Assembly: GCF_016858125.1 (NCBI RefSeq)
Contig: NZ_CP064781.1
Location: 3,419,501 to 3,483,500, forward strand
Length of the DNA: 64,000 nucleotides
Direction of reading: 5' to 3'
Source: Azospira restricta
GTDB taxonomy: Bacteria > Pseudomonadota > Gammaproteobacteria > Burkholderiales > Rhodocyclaceae
Position 1 is the stretch's first letter; the number at the start of each line of letters is the position of its first letter. The translations under genes and the position numbers were made by a program. Of this stretch, positions 19,313 to 28,162 are shown piece by piece. The notes beneath the pieces are model-generated. The model saw nothing but the letters and a program-made list of their open reading frames with translations. It did no database searches and was not told the DNA's origin.

Positions 19313-20726
19313 GATCGGCTCCCTGCTTACAGGCCGCTGCGGCAGCCCGCGCCCCGGCGATACGGCCAAAAACCGTACCGATGGTCATGCCGACCCCGGC
19401 GGTATAGCCTTGGCCGAGGATGTTCCCTGCCATCATCTCGCCGGCAACGAAGAGGTTCGGGCTGGGCCGGCCGGCGAAGTGGGCGGCAGCGGCCTCGTCG
19501 ACCTTGAGCCCGAGGTAGGTGAAGGTGATCCCGGGCTTCAGCGGATAGCCGTAGTAGGGCGGCGTATCCAGCGGCAACGCCCAGTGCGTCTTGGCCGGCG
19601 CCAGGCCCTCGGTGTGGCAGTCGTCGAGCACGGTGTGGTCGAAGCTGCCGACCCGGCAGGCGGCGTTGTATTCCCGTACGGTACGCACGAAGGATTGCGG
19701 TTCCAAAGCGAGCTGGCCGGCCAATTCCTCCAGCGTAGCGGCCTGCGCTCCCGGAAAGACGGGAGGCATGAAGCGGCCGACGGCCTTGGCGTCGATGATC
19801 GAGTAGCCCACCTGCCCCGGCTGCTGGGCAACGAGGCGGCCCCAGATGGCGTAGCGCTTGGGCCAGAAGTCCTCGCCCTCGTCGTAGAAGCGCTGGCCGA
19901 ACTTGTTGACCACGATGCCGAGCGAGACACAGTCGATCCGCGTGCAAATTCCTCCATCGTAGAGCGGTGCCCGCGCATCGACAGCTACGCAGTGGGATTG
20001 CGAGGGGTCACCGATGAAGTCGGCGCCGGCATTCATCATGGCCTTGAGCAGCACGCCCTGATTGAAGCGGGTGCCGCGAATCGCGAAGTTGTCTGCCGGC
20101 CACTCGCCATCGGCATTCTGCCCCCAGGCCTCGCGCAGCCATTCGCGGTTGGACTCGAAGCCGCCGGCGGCCAGCACGCAGGCGCGGGCGGTGATTCGCT
20201 CGTCGCCGACCCAGGCCGCACGGAAACGGCCATCACTGATCTCCAGCCGGTCCACCGGCGCCGCGTAGCGGATCTGCACGCCCAAGCACTCGGCGCTCCG
20301 GTAGTAGGCATTGACCAGGGCCTTGCCGCCGCCCATGAAGAAGGCGTTGGTCCGCGACAACTGCAGCGTGCCCGACAGCGAAGGCTGGAAATGAACGCCG
20401 TGCCTGCGCATCCAGCCCCGACACCGGGACGATTCGCGGATGGCCAGGCGGGCCAGCTGTTCGTCGGTGTTGCCGCCGGTCACCTTGAGCAAATCCTGCC
20501 AGAACTCCTCTTCCGGATAGGCCCCGGTCAGCACGTCCTGAGGGGCGTCGTGCATGCAGCGCAGGTTGCGGGTGTGCCCGGAATTTCCGCCGCGGCAGTC
20601 GCGCGGCGCGGCCTCCAGCAGCAGCACCGAAGCGCCGGCCTCGCGGGCCATCAGCGCCGCGCACAGCGCCGCGTTGCCGCCGCCAATGACCAGAACATCG
20701 ACGGTTGGGGGATTCTGATCGCTCAT
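19299..20726 (-). CDS. tcuA: TcuA, FAD-dependent tricarballylate dehydrogenase
   Basis: A 475-residue flavoprotein of the fumarate-reductase-like family. It starts with the dinucleotide-binding [23 protein letters not shown] split over residues 9-31 (GGGNAA at 15-20), and contains [18 protein letters not shown] and the C-terminal [21 protein letters not shown] that holds the flavin. TcuA oxidises tricarballylate to cis-aconitate. Two adjacent ATGs occur; the second (20726) has the better distance to GGAG. It overlaps tcuB and lies 88 bases from the LysR gene. This gene is the strongest pointer to the substrate of the whole cluster. Confidence 0.93.
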   Translation of the reverse strand: MSDQNPPTVDVLVIGGGNAALCAALMAREAGASVLLLEAAPRDCRGGNSGHTRNLRCMHDAPQDVLTGAYPEEEFWQDLLKVTGGNTDEQLARLAIRESSRCRGWMRRHGVHFQPSLSGTLQLSRTNAFFMGGGKALVNAYYRSAECLGVQIRYAAPVDRLEISDGRFRAAWVGDERITARACVLAAGGFESNREWLREAWGQNADGEWPADNFAIRGTRFNQGVLLKAMMNAGADFIGDPSQSHCVAVDARAPLYDGGICTRIDCVSLGIVVNKFGQRFYDEGEDFWPKRYAIWGRLVAQQPGQVGYSIIDAKAVGRFMPPVFPGAQAATLEELAGQLALEPQSFVRTVREYNAACRVGSFDHTVLDDCHTEGLAPAKTHWALPLDTPPYYGYPLKPGITFTYLGLKVDEAAAAHFAGRPSPNLFVAGEMMAGNILGQGYTAGVGMTIGTVFGRIAGARAAAAACKQGADHAAA

Positions 20727-20814
20727 CATTTGCTCCGCTTGCGCCTTTGTAAATTTCGACGCTGTCACTATGGCGCATCGGCAAGGCCATGCCCTAAGCC
20801 GCCCCGATATGCCC

Positions 20815-21750
20815 CTATCTCGATTCGAGATACCCCTTGGTGACACCCTGCCAGCGCCCGTCCTCGACCAGTTGCCCAACCACTTGGCGGAGAACGCCCC
20901 GGGTAGCCCGCGCCGCGGGCGACAACTCGTCGTCGGACAGGCTGCACAGCAGGTTGCGCCTCGCGGTCCCGGCGTCGGCGATTTCCGACCAGCGCAGCCG
21001 GCCGCCGGCTGCCGGCAGGCGCGCCAGGGCCGACCAGGGTTGCAGGCTGGCGGCCATGCCGGCCGCGACCATGTCCATCAGCACGGTCAGCGAATCGACT
21101 TCGGCGACGATATTGGGCTGGCGGTTCAAGGCGGCAAAAGCTGTATCGATGACCCGGCGCAAGCCGTGGCGATGGGTCGGCAAGACCAGCGGCCGGTCGC
21201 CGATCGCGACCAGCGTCGTCGGCAGTTCGTCCTGCCCGGCTTCGGCACCGCAGACGAAGAACAGCTGCTCGTCGAGCAGATGCTGAACGCTCCAGCGCCG
21301 CGCCTGCTCGGCGCCGAACAGGATGGCGAGATCGAGTTCACGGGCATTGAGCATCTGCCCGAGATGCCCGGACATGCCTTCGACCAGATGGATGCGGATA
21401 TCGGGATACTGCTTTTGCATCGCCTGCAGCAGCGGCACGCCGAGCACGCCGGCGGTCGTCGCCGCCAGCCCCAGGCTGACGACGCCGGACAGCCGCGACT
21501 GCCGGGCCGCCAGCATCGCCTCGTCGGCGTGGCGCAGGGCCAATTGCGCATGCGCCAAAAAGGCGAGGCCGGCATCGGTCGGCACCACCCCGCTTGGTGT
21601 ACGTTGCAGCAGGCGGGTGGCCAGCTCCCCTTCCAGACGCTGGATCTGCAGGCTGACGGCGGACTGCGCGACGCCCAGATCGAGCGCCGCCTGGCTGATG
21701 CTGCCCAGTTCGATGGTCCGGACCAGGTAACGCAGTTGCCGCAGTTCCAT
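20815..21750 (-). CDS. tcuR: LysR-type regulator, TcuR-like
   Basis: A 311-residue LysR regulator with a helix-turn-helix at residues 1-60 (RQLRYLVRTIELGSISQAA, then LGVAQSAVSLQIQRLEGELA) and a full effector domain. Position immediately upstream of tcuAB, on the same strand, matches TcuR of Salmonella, which activates tcuABC in response to tricarballylate. Unlike the usual divergent arrangement it is embedded in the operon, 9 bases from the cycloisomerase-like gene, so it would be expressed with the genes it may control. A second LysR gene at 30.5 kb stands at the head of the cluster. Confidence 0.82.
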   Translation of the reverse strand: MELRQLRYLVRTIELGSISQAALDLGVAQSAVSLQIQRLEGELATRLLQRTPSGVVPTDAGLAFLAHAQLALRHADEAMLAARQSRLSGVVSLGLAATTAGVLGVPLLQAMQKQYPDIRIHLVEGMSGHLGQMLNARELDLAILFGAEQARRWSVQHLLDEQLFFVCGAEAGQDELPTTLVAIGDRPLVLPTHRHGLRRVIDTAFAALNRQPNIVAEVDSLTVLMDMVAAGMAASLQPWSALARLPAAGGRLRWSEIADAGTARRNLLCSLSDDELSPAARATRGVLRQVVGQLVEDGRWQGVTKGYLESR

Positions 21751-21759
21751 GCTATCTCC

Positions 21760-23115
21760 TCATCGGGATTCGGCGGCCCGCTTGAGCACCTGGTCCACCA
21801 TCACCCCGGCCTGGCCGAGGTAGTTGGCCGGATCGCACAGCTTGGCCAACGCCGCCCGGTCGAGGTGGGGCTTGATTTCCGGATGTTCGGCCAGCAGGTC
21901 GAGCAGCGGACGGTCGCTCTTGATCGCGGCCCGGCACAGGTCATAGACCAGGTCGTGGGCATATTCGCGGCCGATATAGGGCCCCAGGCCCATCATCACC
22001 GCTTCCGACATCACCAGGCCGTTGGTCAATTCGATGTTGGCGATCATCGCCGCCGGATCGACTTCCAGGCCTTCGAGCACAAAGCGCGTCTGCTTCAGGG
22101 CGCCGGCGATCAGGCAGAAGGCTTCCGGCAGGGCGATCCATTCGATTTCCCATGGCCCGGTCGAGCGCTCGTGGTCGGCGATCATCGCGTCCATCAGCGC
22201 CGCGGCGTGCTGACGCACAACCGAGACGGCGGCGTGGATGTAGCAACTGGAGATCGGGTTGCGCTTCTGCGGCATCGTGCTGCTGGAACCGCGACCCGGC
22301 GCAAAGGGTTCGAAAACCTCGGCGACTTCGTGCTGCATCATCAGCTTGACGTCCATCGCGATCTTGCCGAGCGAGCCGCCGACGAGGCCGAGGAAGGCCC
22401 CCACTTCGGCGATGGTGTCGCGCACGGTATGCCAGGCGATGTCCGGCTGGGCCAGGCCCAGCTCCTCCATCAGGCCGGACTGGGTTTCCATCGCCCCCTT
22501 CTCGATCGAAGCCAGCGTGCCGCAGGCACCGCCGAATTCGCCCATCAGCACGCGCGGGCGCAGTTGCCGCAGGCGTTCGCGGTGGCGCTCCATGCCGGCG
22601 AGGATGGCCGCCGTCTTGAAGCCGAAGGTCACCGGAATCGCCTGCTGCAGGTTGCTGCGGCCGATCACCGGTGTATCGCGGTAGCGGCGCGACAGCTCGG
22701 CCAGCGCGGCACAGATCGCGTTCAGCTCGGTTTCGACCAGATCGAGCGCCTCCCGGATCTGCAGCACCGTCGCGGTATCGGTGATGTCCTGCGTCGTCGC
22801 ACCCCAGTGGCAATATTCGCCGAGGCGGTCGCGGCACAGCGCGTTGAGCTGCGAGACGACGCCGAGCACCGGATAGCCGATGCGTTCGGTCTGCGCGCGC
22901 AGCTTGTCCATGTCGATCTTGTCGATGTCGCAGTTCCTGACGATCTCGGCGGCCGCCTCCTGCGGGATGATGCCCAGCCGCCCCTGGACGACGGCCAGCG
23001 CCCGCTCGATATCGAGATATTTTTCCGTGCGGTTACGGTCGGACCAGACCCGGCGCATCGCGTCGGTGCTGAAGATGTTGCCGAAGATACTGGAGTCGAT
23101 GATGCTCGCGCCCAT
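21760..23115 (-). CDS. fumarase/CMLE-superfamily lyase, candidate trans-aconitate decarboxylase
   Basis: A 451-residue member of the aspartase/fumarase superfamily in the 3-carboxy-cis,cis-muconate cycloisomerase (PcaB)/adenylosuccinate lyase branch. Diagnostic motifs are WGATTQDITDTA (104-115), GRSNLQQAIPVTFG (152-165) and the signature SSSTMPQKRNP (277-287). By family alone it would be called a cycloisomerase, but no protocatechuate-pathway gene is near. In Ustilago maydis the trans-aconitate decarboxylase Tad1 belongs to this branch, and it works with a PrpF-family aconitate isomerase, the same pairing as here. I therefore propose decarboxylation of trans-aconitate to itaconate. The family call is strong; the reaction is inference. 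Confidence 0.8.
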   Translation of the reverse strand: MGASIIDSSIFGNIFSTDAMRRVWSDRNRTEKYLDIERALAVVQGRLGIIPQEAAAEIVRNCDIDKIDMDKLRAQTERIGYPVLGVVSQLNALCRDRLGEYCHWGATTQDITDTATVLQIREALDLVETELNAICAALAELSRRYRDTPVIGRSNLQQAIPVTFGFKTAAILAGMERHRERLRQLRPRVLMGEFGGACGTLASIEKGAMETQSGLMEELGLAQPDIAWHTVRDTIAEVGAFLGLVGGSLGKIAMDVKLMMQHEVAEVFEPFAPGRGSSSTMPQKRNPISSCYIHAAVSVVRQHAAALMDAMIADHERSTGPWEIEWIALPEAFCLIAGALKQTRFVLEGLEVDPAAMIANIELTNGLVMSEAVMMGLGPYIGREYAHDLVYDLCRAAIKSDRPLLDLLAEHPEIKPHLDRAALAKLCDPANYLGQAGVMVDQVLKRAAESR

Positions 23116-23165
23116 GGTTGGGTCTCCTGATTCAGTGTTGGGGGTTCTGTCTGCGATATGTCGTT

Positions 23166-23987
23166 TCAATTGCGGTGCGATGCCTGGCTGCGCGCGAGGA
23201 TGGACTCGGCCTTGAGCAGCACCGGCCGGTCGACCATCTTGCCGTCGACCTGCACCGCGCCGGCCGAATTGCCGGCGGCGGCGAGCACCTTCCGCGCCCA
23301 CAGCACCTCGCTTTCGGTCGGCATGGCGAGGCGCTCGACGACCTCCACCTGCTTCGGATGGATGCACATCTTGGCGGCGAACCCGAAGCTTCGGGCAAAG
23401 GCGAAGTCGGCCTCGGTACGCGCCAGATCATCGATGCTCGGCGTGACGCCGGCGATCGGCGCCGCCAACTCCGCCGAGCGCGAGGCGATGGCGATCCGGC
23501 TGTAGGGATAAATGAGCCCACGCTCGTCGCCCGACAGGTTCAGGTCGACGGCGTAATCGAGGGTGCCGAAGGCGATCCGCTGCACACCGTCGGACAAGGC
23601 GATCTGCTCTACATTGCCGATGCCGCGGGCCGTCTCGACCAGCGGCAGGACGACTCCGTTGCCGCCGATCGCGGCCAGCGTCGCCGCCACCTGCCCGGCG
23701 AATTCCGCCTTCGGCAGCATCACCTGCGTAATGCCTGCATCGCGGACCAGGGCCAAGTCGTCGGCGTACCACGGCGACAGTGCGTCGTTGACGCGCACGA
23801 CCAGGCGTTCCCGCGCAACGGCAGCGCCCGCCACCCAGGCCGCGATGGCACTGCGTGCCGCATCCTTGTCAGCCGGGGCCACCGCGTCTTCGAGGTCGAG
23901 GATGATGGCGCCCGCCCCGGCAGCGAGTGCCTTGTCAAAGCGCTCCGGGCGATTGCCGGGAACGAACAGGTAGCTGACGGGCAGCAT
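23166..23987 (-). CDS. CitE-type lyase, candidate citramalyl-CoA lyase
   Basis: A 273-residue HpcH/HpaI-CitE family protein. It opens SYLFVPGNRPERFDKALAAG, carries the metal-site IILDLEDAVAP, then LPLVETARGI and FGTLDYAVDL, and closes with KMCIHPKQVEVV. Members cleave 3-hydroxyacyl-CoAs; beside a hydratase and a CoA transferase the best fit is citramalyl-CoA to acetyl-CoA plus pyruvate, as in the RipABC/Ict-Ich-Ccl itaconate pathway. Its ATG shares one base with the stop of the CoA transferase gene (TGATG), so the two are translationally coupled. Malyl-CoA lyase is the alternative. Confidence 0.85.
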   Translation of the reverse strand: MLPVSYLFVPGNRPERFDKALAAGAGAIILDLEDAVAPADKDAARSAIAAWVAGAAVARERLVVRVNDALSPWYADDLALVRDAGITQVMLPKAEFAGQVAATLAAIGGNGVVLPLVETARGIGNVEQIALSDGVQRIAFGTLDYAVDLNLSGDERGLIYPYSRIAIASRSAELAAPIAGVTPSIDDLARTEADFAFARSFGFAAKMCIHPKQVEVVERLAMPTESEVLWARKVLAAAGNSAGAVQVDGKMVDRPVLLKAESILARSQASHRN

Positions 23988-25168
23988 CAGATCGCGCCCG
24001 CCGCGCGCAGCTCGGCGATGCTCGCCGGCGAGTAGCCGAGCCCGGCGAGGATGACATCGGTGTGCTGACCGAGGGCCGGCACGGCGTCCATGCGCGGCTC
24101 GCACTCTTCCCAGGAGCCGGGCGGCAGCAGCGCCGGCACTTTGCCGACAGCCGTATCCACCTCGCGCCAGCGCTTGCGCCCCTGCAGCTGCGGATGCGCC
24201 CAGACGTCGTGCATGGTGTTGAGGTGGGCATTGGCGATCTGCGCCGCATCCAGCCGCGCGATCACCTGCTCCGCGGTGAGCGGCGCGAAGGTGTCGACGA
24301 TGACCTGGCGAAGCTCGTCGCGCGCAGCGCTGCGCCTGGAGTTCGACGAGAAGCGCTCCTCCTTCGCCAGCTCGGGGCGCAGCAGCACCTTTTCGCAGAA
24401 GGCCGTCCATTCACGCTCATTCTGCAGGCCGAGCATGACGTTCTTGCCGTCACCGGCCGGGAAGGGCCCGTAAGGATAGATCGTGGCGTGGCTGGCGCCG
24501 GTGCGGCGCGGCGGCGAAGCGCCGTCGATCGCGTAATAGAGCGGGTAGTTCATCCACTCGACCAGGCTCTCCAGCATCGAGATATCGAGATGCTGGCCAC
24601 GCCCGGTGATCTGCCGCTGCAGCAGCGCGGCCAGGATGTTGCTGTAGGCATACATCCCGGCCGAGATATCGGCGATGGACGGGCCGGCCTTCGACGGCTC
24701 GTCCTCTGTGCCGGTCACCGAGACGAAGCCGGATTCGCTCTGGATCAGCAGGTCATAGGCCTTCTTGTCGCGATAGGGACCGTCGCTGCCATAGCCGGAG
24801 ATGTCGCAGACGATGATCTCCGGCTTGATCTTCGACAGCTCCTCGTACGACAGGCCGAGTCGCGCGGCGGCCCCCGGCGCCAGGTTCTGCACCAGGATGT
24901 CGGCCTCCTCGGCAACCAGGCGCTTGAGGATCTGCTGCGCCTCGGGATGTTTCACGTCCAGCGTCAGGCTTTCCTTGGAACGGTTGGTCCACACGAAGTG
25001 CGAGGCCAGGCCATGCACGCGCTCGTCGTAGCCGCGGGCGAAGTCACCGACGCCGGGACGCTCGACCTTGATCACGCGCGCCCCCAGGTCGGCCAACTGG
25101 CGCGTCGCGAACGGGCCGGCGATGGCGTGTTCCAGGGTGATGACGGTAATGCCTTGCAGCGGTCTCAT
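23987..25168 (-). CDS. CaiB/BaiF family CoA transferase, candidate itaconate CoA transferase
   Basis: A 393-residue class III CoA transferase. The start ITVITLEHAIAGPFATRQLADLGA is typical, and the catalytic aspartate is probably Asp167 in GPSIADISAGMYAY. These enzymes move CoA between carboxylic acids through an aspartyl-CoA anhydride. In this cluster it would activate itaconate (or mesaconate) with succinyl- or acetyl-CoA. It lies 10 bases after the MaoC-type gene and one-base overlaps the CitE gene, giving the hydratase/transferase/lyase trio of C5-dicarboxylate degradation. The well-studied Pseudomonas Ict is a class I enzyme, so this would be a non-homologous counterpart. Confidence 0.85.
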   Translation of the reverse strand: MRPLQGITVITLEHAIAGPFATRQLADLGARVIKVERPGVGDFARGYDERVHGLASHFVWTNRSKESLTLDVKHPEAQQILKRLVAEEADILVQNLAPGAAARLGLSYEELSKIKPEIIVCDISGYGSDGPYRDKKAYDLLIQSESGFVSVTGTEDEPSKAGPSIADISAGMYAYSNILAALLQRQITGRGQHLDISMLESLVEWMNYPLYYAIDGASPPRRTGASHATIYPYGPFPAGDGKNVMLGLQNEREWTAFCEKVLLRPELAKEERFSSNSRRSAARDELRQVIVDTFAPLTAEQVIARLDAAQIANAHLNTMHDVWAHPQLQGRKRWREVDTAVGKVPALLPPGSWEECEPRMDAVPALGQHTDVILAGLGYSPASIAELRAAGAI

Positions 25169-25178
25169 TCCTCGCTCC

Positions 25179-26024
25179 TCATTTCAGGACGGCGGTGGCG
25201 TCCATGGTCAGCCAGCCCTCGTGGTCTTCACCCCAGAGATGGATGGTCTTGCCGTCGGCTCCGGGTGTGCCGTTGACGAAGAAATGGTTGATGTCGAAGG
25301 TCGGCCGCAGCGCGCGGAACTCGAACTTCGCCACCTCGGCCTCCGGCATCCGGTGGCGGAGGAGGTCGAGCAGCAGCGTGGCGATCAGCGGCCCGTGCAC
25401 GATCAGGCCGGGGTAGCCCTCGACCTCGGTGACGTAGCGGCGGTCGTAGTGGATGCGATGGCCGTTGAAGGTCAGCGCCGAGTAGCGGAACAGCAGCACA
25501 TCGTCAGGCACCCACTTCGTGCGCCACACGGGGTCCGGATAGGCTGCCTTCGGCGGCGGCGGCACATCGTCGGGACGGGCCGCCTCGCGATAGACGATGT
25601 CGTGGAATTCGGTCAGCGCGACCTCGTTCTCGCCGCTCCGGCGCAGCTCGTGGCGAACCTTGACGAAGACCAGCGGGCCGCTGCGGCCGCTCTTCTCCGT
25701 CACGTCCTGGATGGTTGAGGTGCGGGTCACGGTGTCGCCGATCCGGAGCGGCTGGTGGAACTCGAACTGGCTGCCCGCCCACATGCGGCGCGGCAGCGGC
25801 ACCGGCGGCAGGAAGCCGCCGCGTTTGGCGTGCCCGTCGGCACCGATTTCCGACTGCCGGTGCAGCGGCAGGAAATACAGCCAGTGCCACAGCGGCGGCA
25901 GCGGCGTGCCGTCAGCCGGCCGCAGCGCCGGGCGATCGAGGGTCGCCGACAGGGCGGCGTACGGTGTGGCCGTGAACCGATCGGTGACTTCTTCCGAGCG
26001 GCCAATCCAGTCGTTGAGGTTCAT
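25179..26024 (-). CDS. MaoC/FAS1-type hydratase, candidate itaconyl-CoA hydratase
   Basis: A 281-residue protein with a double hot-dog layout: an N-terminal FAS1-like dehydratase half and a C-terminal MaoC half holding FRYSALTFNGHRIHYDRRYV and GYPGLIVHGPL, where the Asn/His/Asp residues form the hydratase site. The architecture and length match mesaconyl-C4-CoA hydratase and itaconyl-CoA hydratase (Ich/RipB-like). The reaction proposed is itaconyl-CoA to citramalyl-CoA. AAGGAG lies 10 bases before the ATG at 26024. It heads the enzyme trio downstream of the TRAP transporter genes. Confidence 0.84.
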   Translation of the reverse strand: MNLNDWIGRSEEVTDRFTATPYAALSATLDRPALRPADGTPLPPLWHWLYFLPLHRQSEIGADGHAKRGGFLPPVPLPRRMWAGSQFEFHQPLRIGDTVTRTSTIQDVTEKSGRSGPLVFVKVRHELRRSGENEVALTEFHDIVYREAARPDDVPPPPKAAYPDPVWRTKWVPDDVLLFRYSALTFNGHRIHYDRRYVTEVEGYPGLIVHGPLIATLLLDLLRHRMPEAEVAKFEFRALRPTFDINHFFVNGTPGADGKTIHLWGEDHEGWLTMDATAVLK

Positions 26025-26110
26025 GGGGTTGCTACTCCTTGCAGCTGACGGTCGTTGCGATGTTCGGTGAATGCGGGGGCAGCTCCCGGGAGGCGGGAGC
26101 TGCCCGCGGA

Positions 26111-27394
26111 TCAGATCATTCCCAGGGTTCTCGGCAGCCAGGTGGACATGGCTGGCCAGTAGGTGACGAGGACGAGGAAGCCGAGCATCGACAGCAGCCA
26201 CGGCCAGACGGCGATCGTCAGCTCGGTGATGCCCATCTTGGTGATGCCGGAGGCGACGTAGAGGTTGAGGCCGACCGGCGGGTGGCACATGCCGACTTCC
26301 ATGTTCACCACCATGATGATGCCGAAATGGATCGGGTCGATGCCCAGCTTGACCGCCACCGGGAACAGGATCGGCGCGAAGATCAGCACGATCGACGACG
26401 GCTCCATGAAGTTGCCGGCGAGCAGCAGGATGATGTTCACCGCCAGCAGGAAGGTGATCACCCCCAGGCCGTGGCCCAGCATCCAGTCGGCCAGTGCCTG
26501 CGGAATGCTCTCGTTGGTCATGATGAACGAGAAGAGCACGGCGTTGGTGATGATGTAGAGCAGCATCGCCGACATGTTGGCCGAGTTCAGCAGCACCTTC
26601 GGCACGTCCTTCAGGCCCATGTCCTTGTAGATGAACACGGCGACGACGAAGGCATAGACGGCGCTCATCGCGGCGGCCTCGGTCGGCGTGAAGATGCCGG
26701 TGTAGATGCCGCCCATCACCACGACGATCAGGAACAGGCCCCAGGCCGACTTGCGGAAGGCGTCCAGACGCTCCTTCCACGACGCCTTCGGCTGGCGCGG
26801 GTAGTTGAACTTCCTGGCGCGATACCAGGTGACGCCGCCCAGCGTCGCCGCCAGCAGCAGGCCGGGGATGACGCCGGCCATGAACAGCGCACCGACCGAG
26901 GTGTTGGTCGCCACCGAGTACATGACCATGCAGATGGAAGGCGGAATCAGGATACCCAGCGCGCCCGAGGTCGAGATGACGCCGGCGCCGAAGCGATTCG
27001 GGAAGCCGGCCTTGACCATCGCCGGCAGCAGGATCGAGCCGATCGCGACGACGGTCGCCGGCGACGAGCCGGAGACCGCGGCGAACAGCGCGCAGGCCAG
27101 CACGCCGGCGAGGCCGAGGCCGCCGTACCAGTGCCCCACCATCGAGGTGGCGAAATTGATCATCCGCTTCGCCACGCCGCCGTGGGTCAGGAAGTTGCCG
27201 GCGAGGATGAAGAACGGGATGGCCATGATCTCGAACTTCTCGATGCCGGTGAACAGCTTCAGCGCGACCGATTCGAGCGGCACCTGCGTCATCGTGAACA
27301 GGAAGGTGAGCACGGTCAGGCCGAGCGAAATCGAGATCGGCATGCCGGTCAGCATGAGCACGGCGAGCAATCCGAAGATAATCAGGGCGTTCAT
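26111..27394 (-). CDS. TRAP transporter large permease (DctM)
   Basis: A 427-residue DctM permease of normal length with about twelve membrane segments. Family motifs include SGSSPATVVAIGSILLP, SGALGILIPPSICMVMYSVA and FTPTEAAAMSAVYAF, and a late EPSSIVLIFAPILFPVAV. It belongs to the standard DctM branch, unlike the extended permease at 7.1 kb. Its ATG overlaps the DctQ stop in ATGA. With its neighbours it forms a complete TRAP importer, probably for a C4-C6 di- or tricarboxylate that feeds the cluster. Confidence 0.92.
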   Translation of the reverse strand: MNALIIFGLLAVLMLTGMPISISLGLTVLTFLFTMTQVPLESVALKLFTGIEKFEIMAIPFFILAGNFLTHGGVAKRMINFATSMVGHWYGGLGLAGVLACALFAAVSGSSPATVVAIGSILLPAMVKAGFPNRFGAGVISTSGALGILIPPSICMVMYSVATNTSVGALFMAGVIPGLLLAATLGGVTWYRARKFNYPRQPKASWKERLDAFRKSAWGLFLIVVVMGGIYTGIFTPTEAAAMSAVYAFVVAVFIYKDMGLKDVPKVLLNSANMSAMLLYIITNAVLFSFIMTNESIPQALADWMLGHGLGVITFLLAVNIILLLAGNFMEPSSIVLIFAPILFPVAVKLGIDPIHFGIIMVVNMEVGMCHPPVGLNLYVASGITKMGITELTIAVWPWLLSMLGFLVLVTYWPAMSTWLPRTLGMI

Positions 27395-28098
27395 TGCTGG
27401 CCTCCTTGTTGGCGCTTGCCGGAATCGCTGCTGCCGATCATTTTGTTCTTCAGGTCGTGCGGATGAAGGTTGTCGTCGAGGTCGAACTCGTTCACCTCGA
27501 CGACGCCAGTCTCCTCATCAATGCCGTCGACATGGCCGTGGTCGTGGTGCGGCAATTCGCCGGTGCGGACGAAGCTGAAGCAGACCTGCAGGAAGCGGAA
27601 ACTCATCAGCGACGAGCCCAGCGGAATTGCGCTGTAGACGATCCAGGTCGGCCATTCGAGGTCAGGGGTCGTCGGGCCTTCGAGGACGTCGGACAGGTCG
27701 AGTCCGAACAGCTTGTAGAGCGCGTAATGGGCACCGTTCTCCCACACGAAGTGAGCGCCCATATAGGCGACGATGCCTGTAAACATCGCGCCGGCAAGCA
27801 GACCGAAGACGATGAACTTGCCGCGCATCTTGTCGTCGAGGCGATTGATCAGCACGTCGACGCCGACGTGGATGCCGGTGCGCACGCCGTAGGCGGCGCC
27901 GAACTTGGCCATCCAGACGAAGAGGATGATGGTGAGCTCCTGCGCCCAGCTCAGGTTGACCGACAGCAGCCAGTCCTGCAGAACCGGAATGGCGTAGCCG
28001 GACAGGTAGCGATGGACCACCGCGATGAAGGTAATGAGCGTCGCCACGCCGATCAGCAACGTAACGAGCCACTCTTCCAATCTATCGAGAAATTTCAT
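27391..28098 (-). CDS. TRAP transporter small permease (DctQ), acidic His-containing tail
   Basis: A 235-residue DctQ subunit with four helices and the typical LSWAQELTIILFVWMAKFGAAY and GIHVGVDVLINRL segments. I start at ATG 28098, 5 bases after GGGGA. The C-terminal 55 residues are unusual for the family: hydrophilic, rich in Asp, Glu and His (HHDHGHVDG, then EFDLDDNLHPHDL). That tail could bind metal or simply be cytoplasmic padding. The gene lies 64 bases downstream of the binding-protein gene and overlaps DctM. Confidence 0.9.
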   Translation of the reverse strand: MKFLDRLEEWLVTLLIGVATLITFIAVVHRYLSGYAIPVLQDWLLSVNLSWAQELTIILFVWMAKFGAAYGVRTGIHVGVDVLINRLDDKMRGKFIVFGLLAGAMFTGIVAYMGAHFVWENGAHYALYKLFGLDLSDVLEGPTTPDLEWPTWIVYSAIPLGSSLMSFRFLQVCFSFVRTGELPHHDHGHVDGIDEETGVVEVNEFDLDDNLHPHDLKNKMIGSSDSGKRQQGGQQ

Positions 28099-28162
28099 GG
28101 TTTCCCCAGTGAGAAAATCGGGCCGGCGCCGCACGATCGCCTTGCCGGCCGACGATGCCGCG

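Noticed and set aside
21760-23115. PcaB of a protocatechuate pathway
   Set aside because: No dioxygenase, decarboxylase or thiolase gene of that pathway is in the window, and the neighbours all act on tricarboxylates or C5-dicarboxyl-CoA; kept only as an alternative.
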